From Verrucomicrobiales bacterium (GTDB taxonomy: Bacteria; Verrucomicrobiota; Verrucomicrobiia; Verrucomicrobiales; DEV007), in the NCBI GenBank assembly GCA_016795505.1, contig JAEUHH010000052.1, positions 1 through 64,000 on the forward strand: DNA of 64,000 nt, in the 5' to 3' direction. The translations under genes and the position numbers were made by a program. Each line of letters starts with the position of its first letter. Position 1 is the first letter of the stretch. The notes below the pieces were generated by a model that saw nothing but the letters and a program-made list of their open reading frames with translations, was not told where the DNA came from and did not search any database. This document shows, in pieces, positions 9,233 through 17,454 of the stretch.

Positions 9233-9538
9233 GCTCGTCAGCAAGGACCAAATTCCGCATCCCATCCACGCATCGGTTGACATTGTCACCGCAACATTTG
9301 ACTCCATTCGCCCATTCCTCGCTCGGACCACAACTCCCTGAAAGATATCCAGATAGCGATAGACCGTTTTTGTTGCTTTGTGAATACAACAAATGCGCAC
9401 AACCGAGCAAGACACGCAGAGAGAACCCCGCCCAGATCGCGTATTCAAGGGCAGGAGGGTTGATACACACAACGCTCCTGACTGGCGGCCGATACGCCCC
9501 TCACTGAACCAACCAACCGACTCCACACCCGACAGCCT
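9233..9538. promoter_or_regulatory. Divergent promoter region: RidA-like operon (-) / nos operon (+)
   Basis: This 306-base gap separates two divergently transcribed operons and must hold promoters for both. No clean FNR box (TTGAT-N4-ATCAA) was seen. The clearest symmetrical element is the TTGTTG-N11-CAACAA inverted repeat described separately. A TTGACA hexamer lies at 9278-9283 without a clear -10 partner. Confidence 0.5.
9370..9392. promoter_or_regulatory. Inverted repeat TTGTTG-N11-CAACAA, candidate operator
   Basis: A six-base perfect dyad with an 11-base spacer, 147 bases upstream of the nos-operon cytochrome start and 138 bases upstream of the divergent gene. Its half-site symmetry fits a dimeric regulator; which one is unknown. 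Confidence 0.35.
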
Positions 9539-10006
9539 ATGAAAACCCGCCACACCCCGTTCGTGCTTGCCATCGCTCTTGCCTTGGGCGCCTGCGGATC
9601 GAAAGAGGAAGCCGAAGAGGCCGCCAAGAAAGCGCCCACCCCCGGCGAGTTGATCGCCGGTCAACCCATCGTTCACGGACCAGAGATCAAGGAAATTGAA
9701 ATGACCAAGCCGCTTGACCAGATATGGGTAGAAGGCGGAAAAGCTATTTACGAAACCAAGTGCCTCCCCTGCCACAAACTCGACGACAAACGGATTGTCG
9801 GTCCCGGTTGGGCCGGCGTGACCAAACGCCGTGAAGCGCTCTGGATCATGAACATGATCTGCAACACCGACAAAATGCTCAACGAGGATCCCGAGGCCCA
9901 AAAGCAACTCGAACTTTGTCTCGTCCGTATGCCCAATCAAAATGTATCCGTCGAGGATGCCCGCAAGTTGCTTGAATTCATGCGCAGTAACGACGGCGAA
10001 AACTGA
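9539..10006 (+). CDS. Nos-operon lipoprotein cytochrome c (NosC-like)
   Basis: 155 residues. The leader MKTRHTPFVLAIALALGACGS ends in a lipobox (LGAC), so the mature protein is probably a lipid-anchored periplasmic or outer-face cytochrome. One haem site is present: CLPCHKL, with Cys75, Cys78 and His79; a later Met-rich stretch (WIMNMICNTDKM) may provide the axial Met. It is first in the operon and 17 bases ahead of nosZ. In clade II nos clusters small c-type cytochromes at this position feed electrons to NosZ; that function is inferred from position. Confidence 0.8.
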   Translation: MKTRHTPFVLAIALALGACGSKEEAEEAAKKAPTPGELIAGQPIVHGPEIKEIEMTKPLDQIWVEGGKAIYETKCLPCHKLDDKRIVGPGWAGVTKRREALWIMNMICNTDKMLNEDPEAQKQLELCLVRMPNQNVSVEDARKLLEFMRSNDGEN

Positions 10007-10023
10007 ACCCTGATAACTGAATT

Positions 10024-12255
10024 ATGAAAAACCAACCACCTAAATCACCTCGGAATATCCGATCAAACCCTGTCACCTCTCCGATAAAACCCGGCTTCAT
10101 CGGAAACACCGGCCTCGGTCTGGCCCTCGTCGCCACCGCCGTCGCATTCAGCGGGTGCAAACCCGCCAATCTGGTCTCAGCCGTCGATACCGGCGGCGCG
10201 GCCGAAGCCGTCTATGTGCCCCCGGGCCAGTACGACGAATTCTACAACATCGTTTCCGGCGGTTTCAGTGGCAATGTGAGCGTGTATGGCCTGCCCTCGG
10301 GCCGGTTGTTCCGTCAGATTCCGGTGTTCTCCCAGTTTCCGGAATGCGGCTGGGGTTACTCGGAGGAGACGCGGCCGATGCTGAACACTTCGCATGGCCA
10401 GCTCCCGTGGGATGACACGCACCACATCACTCTTTCGATGACCAAGGGCGAGCACGACGGGCGCTACGCGTTCATCAACTCGAACAACACGCCCCGGGTC
10501 GCGCGGATCAGCCTGAAAACCTTCCGCACCGAGGAGATCATCGAAATTCCCAACAGCGCAGGCAACCATTCCTCGCCTTTCATCACGGAAAACACGGAAT
10601 ACATCGTGGCGGGCACGCGTTTCGGCGTGCCGCGCTCGGATGAGGGCTCGAATCCCGATGTGCCGATCGATTCCTACAAGGAGAACTTCAAATCGACGAT
10701 CAGCTTCATCAAAATGGAGCCGGACACGGGCCGCCTGAGCATCGCCTTCCAGATCGAGCTGCCGGGCATCGATCTCGATCTCGCCCGCGCGGGCAAGGGC
10801 AAGTCGCACGGATGGTTCTTCTTCTCCTGCTACAACAGCGAGCTGGCCCACACGCTGCTGGAGGTGAACGCGGCACAGAAGGACAAGGATCTGATCACCG
10901 CGGTGAACTGGAAGAAATGCGAGGAATACATCGCCGCCGGCAAGGGCCGCAAGTCGAAGACGAGATACGCGCACAATGTCTGGGACGAGCACACGCATTC
11001 GGGCACCTCGACAATTGAGACGGAGGTCACGGTGCTCAATCCGCTGGAGTTGAAGGACATCGTCTATTTCATGCCCTGCCCGAAATCGCCGCACGGCTGC
11101 GACACGGACCCGACGGGCAACTACATCGTCGGCAGCGGCAAGCTGGCAGCGGTGCTGCCGGTGTTCTCCTTCGACAAAATCCAGGCGGCCATCGCGGGAC
11201 AGAAATTCGACGGCGACTTCCAGGGCATCCCGGTGCTGAAGTATGAGGAAGTGCTGCACGGCGAGGTGCAAAAACCGGGCCTCGGGCCGTTGCACACGGA
11301 GTTCGACGACAAGGGCTTCGCCTACACCTCCATGTTCGTCTCCTCGGAGATCGTGAAGTGGAATGTGGAGACGCTGCAGGTGGTTGATCGCATCCCGACC
11401 TATTACTCGGTGGGTCACCTCTGCGTGCCCGGCGGGCCGACGGCGAAGCCGCACGGCAAATATGTGATCGCCTACAACAAGATCACCAAGGATCGCTACC
11501 TGCCCACGGGACCTGAGCTCACTCAGTCGGCGCAGTTGATCGACATCAGCGGCGAGAAAATGAAGATGCTGCTCGATTTTCCCACCGTGGGCGAGCCGCA
11601 CTACGCGGAGGCCATCCCGGCGAGCTTGGTGTCGCCGAACTCCGTGAAGTTCTTCCCGATCGAGGAAAACAAGCATCCGCACGTGACGAAGAGCGAGAAA
11701 GACGCGCGCGTGGTCCGCGAGGGCAAAACGGTGCGCGTTTACATGACGGCAATGCGCTCGCACTTCGCGCCCGACTTGATTGAGGGCGTCCAACTCGGTG
11801 ACGAGGTGTATTTCCACGTCACAAATCTGGAGCAGGACTGGGATGTGCCGCACGGTTTCGTGATCAAAGGTTCGCAGAACGCCGAGTTGCTCATCATGCC
11901 TGGTGAGACGCAGACGCTGAAATGGACGGCCGATCGCGTGGGAGTGGTGCCCTTCTATTGCACGGACTTCTGTTCCGCACTGCACCAGGAAATGCAGGGC
12001 TATCTGCGCGTCTCGCCCGAGGGATCGGCGACTCCGCTGAAGTATGGCGTCGGCGACACCATCACCACCGCGCCAGCCGCCGCAGCAGCAACGCCAGCCG
12101 CCGCAGCAGCAACGCCTGCTCCAGCACTGGCACCGGCCACGCCTGCTCCGGCACCGGCCACGCCTGCTCCGGCACCGGCCACGCCCACTCCGGGACCGGG
12201 CACGCCAGCTCCGACTCCGGCCACGCCAGCTCTGGCGGCGCCCGAAGCGAACTGA
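10024..12255 (+). CDS. nosZ: Nitrous oxide reductase, clade II-like
   Basis: 743 residues; reduces N2O to N2 in the periplasm. The C-terminal cupredoxin holds the CuA site: His610 (VPHGFVIKG), Cys646, Cys650, His654 and Met657 (CTDFCSALHQEM). The propeller shows CuZ-type histidines (DDTHH, VWDEHTHSGTSTIETEV, LHTEFDDKG, PTAKPHGKYV). The leader has no twin arginine and ends VAFSGCK, a lipobox-like Sec signal, which together with gene order points to clade II. Two oddities: residues 14-27 (NPVTSPIKPGFIGN) are encoded by a dispersed DNA repeat, and the last 60 residues are an Ala/Pro/Thr tail. No alternative start lies downstream of the repeat, so it should be translated. Confidence 0.95.
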   Translation: MKNQPPKSPRNIRSNPVTSPIKPGFIGNTGLGLALVATAVAFSGCKPANLVSAVDTGGAAEAVYVPPGQYDEFYNIVSGGFSGNVSVYGLPSGRLFRQIPVFSQFPECGWGYSEETRPMLNTSHGQLPWDDTHHITLSMTKGEHDGRYAFINSNNTPRVARISLKTFRTEEIIEIPNSAGNHSSPFITENTEYIVAGTRFGVPRSDEGSNPDVPIDSYKENFKSTISFIKMEPDTGRLSIAFQIELPGIDLDLARAGKGKSHGWFFFSCYNSELAHTLLEVNAAQKDKDLITAVNWKKCEEYIAAGKGRKSKTRYAHNVWDEHTHSGTSTIETEVTVLNPLELKDIVYFMPCPKSPHGCDTDPTGNYIVGSGKLAAVLPVFSFDKIQAAIAGQKFDGDFQGIPVLKYEEVLHGEVQKPGLGPLHTEFDDKGFAYTSMFVSSEIVKWNVETLQVVDRIPTYYSVGHLCVPGGPTAKPHGKYVIAYNKITKDRYLPTGPELTQSAQLIDISGEKMKMLLDFPTVGEPHYAEAIPASLVSPNSVKFFPIEENKHPHVTKSEKDARVVREGKTVRVYMTAMRSHFAPDLIEGVQLGDEVYFHVTNLEQDWDVPHGFVIKGSQNAELLIMPGETQTLKWTADRVGVVPFYCTDFCSALHQEMQGYLRVSPEGSATPLKYGVGDTITTAPAAAAATPAAAAATPAPALAPATPAPAPATPAPAPATPTPGPGTPAPTPATPALAAPEAN
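10062..10107 (+). repeat. Dispersed repeat copy inside the nosZ leader
   Basis: The stretch starting ATCAAACCCTGTCACC and ending CTTCATCGGAAAC matches copies at 29307, 51637 and 62427. Shared blocks are ACCCTGT, CTCCGAT and a terminal (T/G)GATCGG-like part. Here it is in frame and encodes residues 14-27 of NosZ. Confidence 0.7.
12060..12249 (+). repeat. Tandem GCC-ACG-CCT-GCT-type codon repeats in the nosZ 3' end
   Basis: Near-perfect short tandem repeats: two copies of a CCAGCCGCCGCAGCAGCAACG block, then several copies of an 18-base unit around CCGGCACCGGCCACG. They encode the low-complexity AT/AP/TP tail of NosZ. Such units are prone to slippage, so tail length probably varies between strains. 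Confidence 0.7.
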
Positions 12256-12432
12256 TTGGCACTTTGTGTTCGAGAGTGAAACCCGAAATCCGAAGTTCGA
12301 CCGCCGCGTTGGTTCCCCCAATTGGATCGCTCATTCCGCTCCGAATGGGGCATCGATTTGGATTCAGAACCGAGGATTTCGGGTTTTCCAGCTTCCCTGC
12401 GTCGCCATCATCCTTCCACCCAACTTCCCCGC

Positions 12433-13464
12433 ATGACTCGACTCCACCCTTTCAGCCGCCTCCTACTCCTGCTTTCAGTGCTGGCCTTGATCAGCGCCTT
12501 TTTCACGCCGCTTTGGCAGATCCAATTATGGGCTCCACAATATCCGGAGGGCTTGAACATGAAAATCTGGATCGACAATCTGACAGGCGCCTTCGAAATC
12601 ATCAACGGCCTGAACCACTATATCGGCATGGCCATGATTGAACTCGAAATGTTCCCCGAGTTCCTCTACATGAAGTACGTACTCGCCGCGCTGATCGCCC
12701 TCGGCCTATGGTGCGTGGTCGCCGGAACCCGTCGCTGGCTGTGGATCTATGTGATCGTCCTCGCGCTGGGCGCGCTAGCGGGCTTGGTCGATTTCTATCG
12801 ATGGGGCTATGAGTATGGCCATAATCTGGACCCGAACGCAGCCATTCAGGTACCGGGCATGACTTACCAGCCACCGGTCATCGGCTACAAAAACCTGCTC
12901 AACTTCACCGCCTACTCCGGCCCCGATATCGGCGGCTGGATCATGATCGCAGCGGGCTGCGTCGCCGGCTTGGTCCTCGCCTGGGAGCAGTGGTGGCGGG
13001 GCCGGGTGAAGCAAAAAGGCACCCTCGCTGCTGCGATTGCCACCTTAGTCGTTCCGATGGGGTTCACCGCCTGCAAGGCAGAGGCCGAGCCGTTCCGTTA
13101 TGGCCGCGACGAGTGCGCCGAATGCCGGATGATCATCTCGGACCAGCGATTCGGAGCACAAATCGTCACCCACAAAGGCCGAGTGCTGAAATACGACGAT
13201 CTCAATTGCCTCCTGTCTCATGAGGCCAAGGATGAGATGGCCGGCGCGGACATCAAACTGAGGGTGGTCGCCAATTTCTCGAAACCGGGCGGATTGCTTC
13301 CCGTTGAAGGTGCTCATTATCTGCTTCACGCCGACCTGAAAAGTCCCATGCGCGGGAACACCGCCGCCTTCTCGAGCGAGGATGATCGCACTCGCGCCCA
13401 GTCCGAACTCGGCGGCGGCAAGCCAATGACCTGGGAGGAAGCCCGTACCTCTCTACAGCCATGA
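12433..13464 (+). CDS. Fused NosB-like membrane protein and NosL copper chaperone
   Basis: Start at ATG 12433 (MTRLHPFSRLLLLLS). 343 residues. The N-terminal 200 residues have about four membrane segments around a conserved extracytoplasmic stretch (PLWQIQLWAPQYPEGLNMKI, NGLNHYIGM), as in the NosB-like membrane proteins of Bacteroidetes-type nos clusters. After another hydrophobic leader ending GFTACKAEAEPF, the remaining 130 residues are a NosL domain with CAECRMII, the Cu(I) ligand motif, and YDDLNCLLSHEA. NosL delivers copper for CuZ assembly. The two parts are usually separate genes; here no stop separates them. The ATGA at 13461-13464 overlaps nosD. Confidence 0.8.
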   Translation: MTRLHPFSRLLLLLSVLALISAFFTPLWQIQLWAPQYPEGLNMKIWIDNLTGAFEIINGLNHYIGMAMIELEMFPEFLYMKYVLAALIALGLWCVVAGTRRWLWIYVIVLALGALAGLVDFYRWGYEYGHNLDPNAAIQVPGMTYQPPVIGYKNLLNFTAYSGPDIGGWIMIAAGCVAGLVLAWEQWWRGRVKQKGTLAAAIATLVVPMGFTACKAEAEPFRYGRDECAECRMIISDQRFGAQIVTHKGRVLKYDDLNCLLSHEAKDEMAGADIKLRVVANFSKPGGLLPVEGAHYLLHADLKSPMRGNTAAFSSEDDRTRAQSELGGGKPMTWEEARTSLQP

Positions 13465-14723
13465 CCCGCAACCGCCGACTTCGATTTCTCTCCCTGCTGG
13501 GCTGCTGCGCATCCGTTTTGGGCGCGGCCAGCGCCGCCGAGCCACTGCAGAGCCTGATCGATGCCGAGGCACCGGGCTCTACTCTCCGGTTGGCGGCGAC
13601 CGTCTACACCATCGACGAGGCAGTAAACCTGAACAAGCCGCTGAGCATTGAGGGAAGTAACGGTACCATCATCGATGGCCAGTGGCGGGACACTCTGATG
13701 CTGATCGGCCCCGACGCCTCCGGGAGTACCGTCCGGGGCATCATGTTTCGGAATGGTGGCCGTTCCAGCACCCGCGAGTGGGCCGGCATCCGCATCGACG
13801 GAGCGAGCCGGGTGACGATCGAGGACAACCAGTTTATGGATTGCAATTACGGCATCTATCTGGCCAAGGCCGCCGATTGTGTCCTGCAGGGCAACACCGT
13901 GACCGGCAAGCCCGGCATTGAGCAAAACAGCGGCAACGGCATCCATCTGTGGAGCAGCCAACGCGTGGCCATCAGGGGCAATGACGTGTCCGGCCACCGC
14001 GACGGCATCTATCTCGAGTTCTCCGGCAACACTCTGGTGGAGGAAAACGCCGTGCACGAGAACACCCGCTACGGCCTGCATTTTATGAGCGCAAACGACT
14101 GCCGCTACGTCGAGAACCGATTCACGGCGAACGGAGCGGGAGTGGCAGTCATGTATTCGACGAATGTGGAGATGACCGGCAACCTCTTCGAGAAAAGCTG
14201 GGGCGGATCCGCCTACGGCCTACTGTTGAAGGATATCCGCGACAGCCACATCACGGACAACACATTCCACGCGAATTCCACCGGCGTTTACGCTCAGGGC
14301 GTCACCCGTACCCGCTTCGAGCGTAACCTGCTCCGCGAAAATGGCTGGGCTCTGCGCCTGCTGTCCGACGGCACCGAAAACGAAATCCTCGACAACGATT
14401 TCATCCGCAACTCATTCGACTTTGCGGTGAACGGCCAGTTGATCTCGCACCGCATTGCGGGCAACTACTGGGATCGCTACGAGGGCTACGATCTGCGCCG
14501 CGATGGCGATGGCGATGTACCCTACCGCCCCGTGAGCCTCTACGGCATGCTCACCGAGCGCGTGCCAGCCTCACTCGTACTGTTGCACAGCTTCATGGTG
14601 CAACTGATCGACCGGGCCGAAAGAGCCTTTCCCTCCATCACTCCCGAGAGCGTGGTGGACGAATCCCCTGCCATGAAACCACGCAGGCCAGTTGCCGGGG
14701 GCCCAGCCAGCAGATTACCCTAA
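13461..14723 (+). CDS. nosD: NosD, periplasmic beta-helix accessory protein of N2O reductase
   Basis: 420 residues with a signal peptide (ending ASAAEP). The body is a right-handed beta-helix of CASH-type repeats (TLMLIGPDASGSTVRGIMFRNGG, VTIEDNQFMDCNYGIYLAKA, DGIYLEFSGNTLVEENAVHE), characteristic of NosD. The C-terminal DRYEGYDLRRDGDGDVPYRP is a NosD hallmark. Together with NosF and NosY it is needed for maturation of the NosZ copper centre. Translation is coupled to the preceding gene by ATGA. Confidence 0.92.
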   Translation: MTRNRRLRFLSLLGCCASVLGAASAAEPLQSLIDAEAPGSTLRLAATVYTIDEAVNLNKPLSIEGSNGTIIDGQWRDTLMLIGPDASGSTVRGIMFRNGGRSSTREWAGIRIDGASRVTIEDNQFMDCNYGIYLAKAADCVLQGNTVTGKPGIEQNSGNGIHLWSSQRVAIRGNDVSGHRDGIYLEFSGNTLVEENAVHENTRYGLHFMSANDCRYVENRFTANGAGVAVMYSTNVEMTGNLFEKSWGGSAYGLLLKDIRDSHITDNTFHANSTGVYAQGVTRTRFERNLLRENGWALRLLSDGTENEILDNDFIRNSFDFAVNGQLISHRIAGNYWDRYEGYDLRRDGDGDVPYRPVSLYGMLTERVPASLVLLHSFMVQLIDRAERAFPSITPESVVDESPAMKPRRPVAGGPASRLP

Positions 14724-14734
14724 CCCATATCAAC

Positions 14735-15313
14735 ATGAAAACCCTAAGAACTACCACACATCTCGCCTTGACCGTTGCCGCCATCTTCATTCTGACACAA
14801 TGCGGTGACCGCACCCAGTCCTCCAGAGGAGGCGACGGCAAGTCCGGAGACCCGCAACCCACCGCCGGACAATCCGCCGTGAAAGACGACCAGTCCCAAA
14901 AGGATGTCGTCAAAGTCGCCGTGGGCAGTCCAGATCACAGCACTTTAGTCAAAGCGGTGCAAATCGCCGAGTACGTCGACGTCCTTTCCAACGCCGGCCC
15001 ATTCACCGTATTCGCGCCGACCAACGCCGCCTTCGACAAACTGCCCGCGGGCACGCTGGAGACTCTCACCAAGCCGGAGAACAAAGCTCAGCTCCGCGAC
15101 ATCCTCGAATATCACGTGGCTGTGGCCAGCTACAAACCGGAGATGTTGCGCGATGGCATGTCGCTGGGCATGGCCAATGGCGGCAGCATTGAAATCGCGA
15201 ACAAAGACGGGAAGATCATCGTAAACGGCAACGCCACCGTCGTCGCCACGGTACCCGCATCGAATGGCATCTTTCACGTGATCGACGGCGTGCTCTTGCC
15301 TCCCGGGAAATAA
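14735..15313 (+). CDS. Fasciclin-domain lipoprotein of the nos operon
   Basis: 192 residues. The leader ends ILTQCGD, a lipobox, so it is lipid-anchored. A single fasciclin (FAS1) domain fills residues 60-190: STLVKAVQIAEYVDVLSNAGPFTVFAPTNAAF and a final NGIFHVIDGVLLP. Fasciclin genes occur between nosD and nosF in several clade II nos clusters, so a role in assembly or in anchoring the reductase is inferred; its biochemical task is unknown. It starts 11 bases after nosD. Confidence 0.85.
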   Translation: MKTLRTTTHLALTVAAIFILTQCGDRTQSSRGGDGKSGDPQPTAGQSAVKDDQSQKDVVKVAVGSPDHSTLVKAVQIAEYVDVLSNAGPFTVFAPTNAAFDKLPAGTLETLTKPENKAQLRDILEYHVAVASYKPEMLRDGMSLGMANGGSIEIANKDGKIIVNGNATVVATVPASNGIFHVIDGVLLPPGK

Positions 15314-15337
15314 GACGCCTGCCCCTCCGCAACCGAA

Positions 15338-16081
15338 ATGATCGCAGCCACCGGCATCAGCAAGTCCTTTGGACGCGTCCGTGCCCTGGATGAATTCACC
15401 GTCAAGATGCCGGCTGGCCGCGCCTTTTCCCTGATCGGCCCAAACGGATCCGGCAAAACCACCTTCCTCAAATGCCTGCTCGGCACCGTGATCCCAGACC
15501 GGGGCACCCTCACGCTGGACGGTCACGACCTGCTCGCCAGCCCGGAGCCGCGCGGCCGCATCGGTTACATGCCACAGATCGGCCGTTACCCCGACAATCT
15601 TAGAGTCGGACAGATCTTCGAAATGCTGACCGAGATCCGCGACGCCGGCGGTGGCGCCCCGCGCCGTGACACCGAATTGATCGAGGCGTTTGATATCGAA
15701 AAAATCGCCCAAAAGCCCATGCGAACCCTGTCCGGAGGTACCCGGCAAAAGGTCAGCGCCTGCGTCGCCTTTCTGTTCAATCCCGATGTGCTCGTCCTGG
15801 ACGAACCCACGGCTGGACTCGATCCCGTGTCCGTGGAGATCCTCAAAGAGAAAGTTCTGGCCGAGCGGAAGCGGGGAAAACTCATCCTGCTCACCTCCCA
15901 CATCCTCAGCGACCTCGACGAGATCACCACCGACGTGTTGTTCCTCATCGAGGGACGACTTCGCTTTTCCCGCCCTCTAGACGAATTGCGCGCCGAGAGC
16001 GGAGAAGAAAAGCTCGGTCGGCTCATCGCCCGCATCATGCTTGAGGAAGCCCATTCGCCTTCGCTCGACCCCGCCCCGTGA
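15338..16081 (+). CDS. nosF: NosF, ABC transporter ATPase
   Basis: 247 residues. Walker A GPNGSGKTT (about residues 34-42), signature LSGGTRQKVS and Walker B VLVLDEPTAGLD are all present, followed by the switch His (LTSHILSD). NosF with NosY forms the ABC transporter that supplies a still-debated sulfur or copper-related factor for NosZ maturation. The last codons overlap the nosY start by 4 bases (GTGA). Confidence 0.92.
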   Translation: MIAATGISKSFGRVRALDEFTVKMPAGRAFSLIGPNGSGKTTFLKCLLGTVIPDRGTLTLDGHDLLASPEPRGRIGYMPQIGRYPDNLRVGQIFEMLTEIRDAGGGAPRRDTELIEAFDIEKIAQKPMRTLSGGTRQKVSACVAFLFNPDVLVLDEPTAGLDPVSVEILKEKVLAERKRGKLILLTSHILSDLDEITTDVLFLIEGRLRFSRPLDELRAESGEEKLGRLIARIMLEEAHSPSLDPAP

Positions 16082-16848
16082 TCATTCGCATCGTCAAATA
16101 CGTCCTCAGTGACATCTTGCGCGGTCGGGTCGCGATCGCCTACACCCTGTTTCTGCTCGCAGCCGGCTTCGGTCTCTTTAACCTAGGCGGCGATGTGGAC
16201 AAGGGTCTGGTCAGCATCCTCAGTGTCGTGCTCATGATTGTGCCGCTGACCAGCTTGGTTTTTGCCACCATCCACTATTACAATTCCTACGAATTCATCG
16301 AATTGTTGTCAGCCCAGCCCATCAGACGTCACACCCTCCTGCTTGGGCAGTATTTGGGCGTCGCCGCAGCCCTCGGGACCGCTTTCTTTGTCGGCGTGGG
16401 CCTGCCCATCCTACTGTATGCCCGCACCTCCGTGGGTGGCTGCATCCTCGCCGCCGGCTTGTTGCTCACCTTGGTGTTTGTCGCCATCGCCTTTCTCGGT
16501 GCCGTGTCCACCCGCGACAAGGCCCGCGGTATGGGGGTCGCTCTTTTGCTCTGGCTTTTCTTTGCTCTGCTCTTCGACGGCATTTTGCTCTTTATCGTAT
16601 TCACGTTCCAGGATTACCCCATGGAAAAAGCCGCCATCGGTCTGGTAGCGCTGAACCCCATCGATCTCGCCCGCACCTTCGTGCTCCTCCAGATGGATGT
16701 CTCCGCCCTCATGGGCATGACCGGCGCCGTGATGCGCGACTTCCTTGGCTCCGGAGCGGGCATCGCCTACACCTTGGGTGTGCTGATGGCATGGATCTCC
16801 GTGCCGCTGACACTGGCACTGCGGGCATTCAAACGAAAGGACCTGTAA
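16078..16848 (+). CDS. nosY: NosY, ABC transporter membrane subunit
   Basis: 256 residues, GTG start overlapping the nosF stop. Six hydrophobic segments are visible (for example IAYTLFLLAAGFGLFNLGG, GVALLLWLFFALLFDGILLF). The HYYNSYEFIELLSAQPIRR stretch is typical of NosY-type permeases. It is the last gene of the nos operon. No nosR or nosX homologue is present, which fits clade II clusters. Confidence 0.9.
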   Translation: MIIRIVKYVLSDILRGRVAIAYTLFLLAAGFGLFNLGGDVDKGLVSILSVVLMIVPLTSLVFATIHYYNSYEFIELLSAQPIRRHTLLLGQYLGVAAALGTAFFVGVGLPILLYARTSVGGCILAAGLLLTLVFVAIAFLGAVSTRDKARGMGVALLLWLFFALLFDGILLFIVFTFQDYPMEKAAIGLVALNPIDLARTFVLLQMDVSALMGMTGAVMRDFLGSGAGIAYTLGVLMAWISVPLTLALRAFKRKDL

Positions 16849-17454
16849 CTTGGATGCGAAGTCGGTCGGAAATTCTTCCGCGTGGAGAGCATCCGAATAT
16901 GACCGGAACCTCCATGGCTGATGATGGCGCGCATCAGGACGGCAATCCTTTTCACGGCTTTGACTTCCAGTCCGACGGGAGTCTTCCCAGAGTCGGGACG
17001 AATCGACCTTTTCAGATCGAAGCGAGTCCCCGAATCTGACGCACCCAGTTAGGCGAGTGATCGGAGCTTATGGACACAGGAGGGATCCTCACCGAAGGGA
17101 TCCCCCGAAACGGCGAAAGCACTGGATCGCGACCCACCGCAAATTTTCCGGAACTCGCATCTCCCGCATTTTCCACCGAGGGCGTCATTGTCCCGCAACG
17201 AGACGAAGAGAGGATGGCGGCGATACATTTCCGCCGGATGGATCTTTCTTACGTTTCCGCAGACGATTGGGAGAAATCCGCTGGGCGATGCCTCATCATA
17301 GGTAAGCGCCCGACTTGGACCATCTATCGTGCGGCGTGATTATGGCGAGAGTGCGGCATGAGCCGCACCCGCACTCCCCGACAGTGGCGCGAAATTGGTC
17401 GCGGTAGGAACTCGGGTTGCCCTGAGCCCCCCGCACAGTTCCCGGCGGGCGGTA
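16849..17454. other. 606-base gap between nosY and the copper ATPase
   Basis: No recognisable gene. A small plus-strand ORF (17070-17339) has no familiar motif and atypical composition, so it is not called. Both flanking genes converge here, so terminators are expected, but no hairpin followed by a T run was found. Confidence 0.5.

Noticed and set aside
10177-12321. A 714-codon minus-strand frame opposite nosZ
   Set aside because: Arg/His/Val-rich shadow of the nosZ codons; the plus strand encodes a clear N2O reductase.
17070-17339. An 89-codon plus-strand ORF between nosY and the copper ATPase
   Set aside because: No recognisable pattern, no clear ribosome binding site and a competing frame covers the same bases.
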